A stretch of 64,000 bases of DNA from Lycium barbarum (lineage: Eukaryota > Streptophyta > Magnoliopsida > Solanales > Solanaceae), in assembly GCF_019175385.1 (NCBI RefSeq), contig NC_083339.1, forward strand, positions 49,218,282 through 49,282,281, in the 5' to 3' direction. How positions within the stretch are numbered: position 1 is the first letter of the stretch; each line of letters starts with the position of its first letter. This document shows positions 62,821-64,000 of this stretch, piece after piece. The translations under genes and the position numbers were made by a program. The notes under the pieces are model-generated. The model ran no database searches. It was given only the letters and a program-made list of their open reading frames with translations, and had not been told where the DNA came from.

Positions 62821-64000
62821 TTAGTCAAGCCGCAGCGCCGACCAGGAGAGTCCACTAGTCAGCCGCCGGATGCAGCGGGCCAGTCATGAGTTTCGCCTAG
62901 CACATAGGGTGCCAAGGTACTACATCTGTCCCTCGTTCTTATAAGTGATGCACTGAGACAGTGCTTAAAGTTTTTGTTGGGGTGGGAGTGTTAACACTAA
63001 TGTAGTGTAGATATATGTTTAGGAACCCCCTCGGCTTTTCTTTTCCAGAGTTCTTTTCCTGAGGGGTGTTGTTTTTGTTGAAACTGACATGTTTAGGATG
63101 TTGCTTAGGTTGAATAGAGTAGTTGTGACTTATTTGGTGTTACTCTGTAACTGATGGCATGTTGTTATGGTTGTTGGAAATTTTGGACCCCTCGAAATCT
63201 TGAAAAATGCATACTTAGAACAGCTATTGGTTGACATGATTGATTCTTTATATGACATTATGATTATTAGGGTATTGTGTGTGATAAATGACTACTTAGG
63301 AGGTCACAAGTGTAAAAATAATTGTCCTTATGCCAATGTGTGTGTGAGTTGTTAGTTTGGTTCTGTTTATGCATGTATAATCTAGAACTTACCCGGTTGG
63401 TTTTGTATGAAATCCGAAAGTTAGTTTGGTTATGAGATGATCTTAGGCTTTCTTTGTGTAAATAGTCACTTTGCCTAAATAAGCCTTACCAAAATTCCAA
63501 AATATCCCTAGTTTCCCTCTGTGAGCCTTTTGACCTTTTTCTTGGCTAGCCAATTATGAAACCTTACCCTTTTGAACAATTAAACCATCTTCGCACCCGT
63601 TCCCTTCTTGATGCTACTAGATAGATGAGGCAAAATGCCTAAGTTGGGGGTGAATTAAATGTGGAGTAGATGTTAAAAACATAAGTTGGGGATGGTGGAA
63701 TTTGCTAGTGGGAATTCGATGTGGTAGTTGCATATAAAAAAAATTTTAAAAAAAAATCAGAAAATTGTAACACAAAAACATTTACAAGTTGGATAGGAAT
63801 AAAACCACATCGAGGTCGAAAACTTGAAAGAAAATAAAAAGGATTGGAAAGAAAAGGGGTGAATTAAGGTGAAGAGATGTTGTAGTGTTCAAGGAGGGGG
63901 AAGTCACTAATATCCAAAAAGTATCCTACCCGTCCCTAAGCCTACATTACAAGCCAGAACAAGCCCTAATGTGATCACAACCAAACAAGCCTAGGATGAA
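62821..64000 (+). other. 3' untranslated part of Athila-type element; no gene seen
   Basis: No protein frame is supported. Near 63640 CCTAAGTTGGGGGTGAATTA is a phrase usual in the 3' region of Athila elements. The 3' LTR would lie beyond the window. Confidence 0.5.

Larger units (their letters stand above)
52384..64000 (+). mobile_element. Athila-type Ty3 retrotransposon (3' LTR beyond window)
   Basis: In order: LTR (52384-53802), primer site, gag, protease, RT, RNase H, integrase, a long third ORF and untranslated sequence to the window end. The third ORF after integrase and the TGGC-TCGTTGCCGGGGA primer site are the Athila signs. All frames are broken, so the copy is inactive. The true 3' LTR is not in the window, so the LTR start is a best guess. 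Confidence 0.85.

Overview
This is plant nuclear DNA, most likely from a eudicot of the nightshade type (Solanaceae). That placing rests on general impression: the style of the LTR families and MITEs, and the AKR gene. The species cannot be told. The window is mostly retrotransposons nested in one another. It holds one intact host gene, broken gene pieces inside DNA transposons, and no tRNA gene, intact rRNA gene or CRISPR array.

Layout. 1-2830: 5' end of a minus-strand Ogre/Tat Ty3 element (ORF1 remnant, PBS, LTR). 2831-5472: no gene. 5473-18480: an old LTR split by a 10.86-kb Tekay/Del-type element (5587-16447) with two 3,476-bp LTRs, a perfect GTAGC target duplication and decayed, partly missing pol. 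Its internal region carries a 5S-rRNA-like block. 18495-22612: a Stowaway MITE, a CACTA terminus, a diverged tandem duplication and an AT microsatellite. 22786-27625 (minus): a complete eight-exon aldo-keto reductase gene of the AKR4C1/aldose-reductase type. Its promoter has a TATA box and two ABRE-core sites, and intron 1 holds a MITE.

28486-31143: a solo LTR with perfect GTGCT target duplications. 31224-35812: an LTR, a broken gag and an unrelated LTR fragment. 35880-40868 (minus): LTR plus broken integrase/RNase H/RT. 40874-45824 (minus): LTR, gag remnant and a truncated second LTR of a pol-less element. 45825-48820: an Ogre/Tat-like LTR. 48821-49280: an LTR scrap. 49286-51849: the right part of a CACTA transposon, with its own last exon and two exons recognisable as the MenD part of PHYLLO. 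51863-52300: a MITE. 52384-64000: an Athila-type Ty3 element (LTR, gag, protease, RT, RNase H, integrase, third ORF), running off the right edge.

How the parts work together. The AKR gene is the only likely functional host gene here. The retroelements show the usual order of LTR, tRNA primer site, gag-pol, polypurine tract and LTR, but every long reading frame has stops or frameshifts. The young Tekay insertion was therefore probably mobilised by proteins of another copy. Several unrelated LTR families share features not explained by coding: a covarying GC hairpin in the LTR 3' part, short tandem arrays, clusters of a TTTACGGACCGTA palindrome, and an inverted repeat next to the polypurine tract. 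With the 5S-like block, these are the most interesting signals.
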